A stretch of DNA of 41,559 bases from Deltaproteobacteria bacterium (GTDB lineage: Bacteria; Myxococcota; UBA796; SXON01), in contig CANKNP010000004.1 of the NCBI GenBank assembly GCA_947483545.1, positions 1 to 41,559 on the forward strand, written 5' to 3'. Below, one piece after another: positions 39,831-41,559 of the stretch. The notes beneath the pieces are model-generated. The model was not told the DNA's origin and did not search any database. It was given only the letters and a program-made list of their open reading frames with translations. Within the stretch, counting starts at the first letter, position 1. Each line of letters starts with the position of its first letter. Made by a program: the position numbers and the translations under genes.

Positions 39831-41006
39831 TCAACTCGTCGTGATCACGACGCGGATCGCGCGCTTTTTGCCGTTCCAGAGCACCGAGTCCCCGGTGATC
39901 GTCGCCTTCTGGTCGGTCACCTTCACCTCCCCGAGGCGCACCGCGCCGGAGTCGATGGCCCTGCGCGCTTCGCTGTTCGTCCCCGCCAGGCCCCCCTCGA
40001 CCAGCGCGGCAATGACCCCGATTCCCTCCTTGCAATAGATCTGCGGCATGTCCGCGCTGGCCCCCCCCGCGAACACCGCCCGCGCGGCGACGTCGGCCGC
40101 CTCCGCCGCCTCCCGACCGTGAACCACCGCGGTCGCCTCGATCGCGAGCCGGCGCTTGGCCACGCGGACATCCGCCATCATCGCGGTGATCTCCGGAATC
40201 GGCATGTAGCTGTAGAGCTTGAGCAGCTTCTCCACGTCCGCGTCGTCCACGTTCAGCCAGTTCTGAAAATAGTGGTAGGGCGAGAGCATCTCCGGGTCCA
40301 AGAACCACGCTCCCCCCGCGGTCTTGCCCATCTTCTTGCCATCGGCGGTGAGCAGCAGCGGGATCGTCAACCCCCAGGTCTCCACACCCTCCACCCGCCG
40401 AATCAGGTCACAACCGGAGAGGATGTTGAACCACTGGTCCTGGCCGCCGATCTGAAGGCGACAGTTGTGCCGCCGGTACAGCTCCAGAAAATCGTAGCTC
40501 TGCAGCAGCGTGTAATTGAACTCGATGAACGAGAGCCCCTGCTCGCGATCCAGGCGCTGCTTGAACGTCTCGGCGCTCAACATGCGGTTCACGCTGAAAT
40601 GGGCGCCGATGTCCCGAAGAAAGTTGAGATAGCCCAGGCCACAGAGCCACTCGGCGTTGTCCACGATGCGAGCGTTGGGGGCGAAGATCTGACACTGCTT
40701 CACCAGGGCGACCTTGTTCGCCGCGATGTCCTCTGCGGAGAACAGATCGCGGGTCTTGTCTTTGCCGGTCGGGTCGCCGATCAGCGCCGTGCCTCCGCCC
40801 ACGATCACGATGGGGTCGAGCCCCGCTTCTGCCAGCCAACGCAGGCACAGCAGCGGGAGCAGGTGACCCGCGTGCAGGCTCTTCGCCGTGGGATCGGCGC
40901 CCACGTAGACGGTGACCGAGCCCGCATCGATGGCGGCTCGGAGCGCGGCCTCGTCGGTCATCTGGTGTACGAACCCGCGCGCTTTCAGCTCATCCAGGAC
41001 GTGCAT
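39831..41006 (-). CDS. tyrS: Tyrosyl-tRNA synthetase
   Basis: A 391-residue class I synthetase. The HIGH-type motif is HAGH in VYVGADPTAKSLHAGHLLPL, the KMSKS-type motif is KMGKT in LTADGKKMGKTAGGAWFLD, and IGGQDQWFNI binds tyrosine. The C-terminal 65 residues are an S4-like RNA-binding domain (NSEARRAIDSGAVRLGEVKV). ATG 41006 overlaps the stop of the upstream gene by one base (TGATG). The length and order of motifs are normal. Confidence 0.96.
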   Translation of the reverse strand: MHVLDELKARGFVHQMTDEAALRAAIDAGSVTVYVGADPTAKSLHAGHLLPLLCLRWLAEAGLDPIVIVGGGTALIGDPTGKDKTRDLFSAEDIAANKVALVKQCQIFAPNARIVDNAEWLCGLGYLNFLRDIGAHFSVNRMLSAETFKQRLDREQGLSFIEFNYTLLQSYDFLELYRRHNCRLQIGGQDQWFNILSGCDLIRRVEGVETWGLTIPLLLTADGKKMGKTAGGAWFLDPEMLSPYHYFQNWLNVDDADVEKLLKLYSYMPIPEITAMMADVRVAKRRLAIEATAVVHGREAAEAADVAARAVFAGGASADMPQIYCKEGIGVIAALVEGGLAGTNSEARRAIDSGAVRLGEVKVTDQKATITGDSVLWNGKKRAIRVVITTS

Positions 41007-41559
41007 CACGCCCCCCGCCGGCGACGGGCGAGGAGCCCAAACGGGAATAGCAGGAGCGCGGGGAGCGCCGTTTCCAGCTCGACCCCACCGCTCTTGCAGC
41101 ACCCGCCGCCGTCGTCGATGACCGCGGTGTCGGGCGGCCCGTCTTGCACGAACAGCGGCGTGGCGTAATTTCCGGTGTTGCGTGCGTCATGCCGCAGGGA
41201 CTGCCACTCGATCTTCTGGTCTGCGCGGCCGGCTGTGTGCCAAGCGTACAAGAACCCCTCCCGGCTGGGCACGACGACCTCGAGGTAGCCATCCCCGTCG
41301 ATGTCGCCGACGGCCGGGCTCCCCAGGATCCAGTGGCCCGTGTACTTGGGCCAGCCGGCGGGCTCGACCCCGTCCTTGTTCCAGGCGTGGAGCAGGTAGC
41401 CGCCGCTGCCGAAGATGGCCTCGGGGACAGCGTCTCCGTTGATGTCCGCGATCGCAGGGGCGGACAGGAACTGCACGTCTTCGATTTGGCGCGGAAATCC
41501 GACGAGCATCTCCCCCGTCGCGCCGCTGTAGGCCGCCAACACATGCTGGTAGTCCGAGA
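41006..41559 (-). CDS. FG-GAP/VCBS-repeat protein with MYXO-CTERM-like tail (5' end outside the window)
   Basis: The frame is open to the window edge (SDYQHV precedes the first internal GTG at 41542), so the N-terminus is missing. At least two Ca-binding-type repeats are visible: APAIADINGDAVPEAIFGSG and SPAVGDIDGDGYLEVVVPSR, as in integrin-like FG-GAP propellers. The protein ends with a Cys-containing motif (GGGCCKSGG), a hydrophobic stretch (ALPALLLFPFGLLA) and RRRR, which resembles a MYXO-CTERM sorting tail. It is probably a secreted or surface propeller protein. Its stop overlaps the tyrS start. Confidence 0.78.
   Translation of the reverse strand, partial: SDYQHVLAAYSGATGEMLVGFPRQIEDVQFLSAPAIADINGDAVPEAIFGSGGYLLHAWNKDGVEPAGWPKYTGHWILGSPAVGDIDGDGYLEVVVPSREGFLYAWHTAGRADQKIEWQSLRHDARNTGNYATPLFVQDGPPDTAVIDDGGGCCKSGGVELETALPALLLFPFGLLARRRRGA

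Overview
This is a GC-rich chromosomal segment, most likely from a member of the Myxococcota (the old Deltaproteobacteria). The clues are two proteins with MYXO-CTERM-like tails (a Cys/Gly motif, a hydrophobic stretch, then Arg-rich), lipoproteins whose lipobox Cys is followed by a low-complexity Asp/Ser/Thr/Gly stretch, a Hanks-type Ser/Thr kinase with a PEGA domain, a DUF1844 protein, Asp-box and FG-GAP propeller proteins, and dense gene packing with many ATGA/GTGA overlaps. I see no rRNA, tRNA, CRISPR array, phage or IS element. No gene-free stretch exceeds 300 bases.

Layout. 1-225: a heptanucleotide repeat array next to the left edge. 226-5647: an N-acyl amino acid synthase-like/cNMP-binding fusion coupled to a methyltransferase, then a large tandem HtrA-type protease that matches eukaryotic Nma111/Deg7 in its whole layout, then a TPR protein. 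5901-9111: a tightly coupled murG-like / STM4012-family radical SAM / STM4011-family radical SAM operon. 9302-12859 (minus): a BamD-like gene, an STM4014-family ATP-grasp gene and a BchE-type B12 radical SAM gene. 12915-19640: DUF1844, a lipoprotein, a START-domain protein, a Ser/Thr kinase with an overlapping TPR/membrane partner, and an Asp-box lipoprotein. 19654-24062: an acyl-CoA carboxylase beta subunit, a transglutaminase-like protein and two secreted unknowns. 24160-27461 (minus): the conserved pyrH-frr-uppS-cdsA operon, in which pyrH lacks its central nucleotide-binding part. 27651-33026: a MYXO-CTERM protein, two polytopic membrane proteins and cobT. 33016-37438: an RNA m5U methyltransferase, an omega-amidase-like nitrilase, lptB and a vWA membrane protein. 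37661-41559: a lipoprotein amidase behind a sigma-54-like promoter, a methyltransferase, tyrS and a cut-off FG-GAP protein.

How the genes fit together. The envelope theme is strong: MurG-like, UppS, CdsA, LptB, BamD-like, the amidase and many exported proteins. A second theme is radical SAM/cobalamin chemistry: two STM401x radical SAM enzymes, an ATP-grasp partner and a BchE-like enzyme, with the B12-assembly gene cobT in the same window. The BchE-like gene raises the possibility of a bacteriochlorophyll pathway elsewhere in the genome, but no other photosynthesis gene is visible here. Intergenic DNA carries a 127-nt two-copy structured repeat with a third, inverted partial copy, several 7-nt-period arrays, and a perfect 17-bp palindrome.
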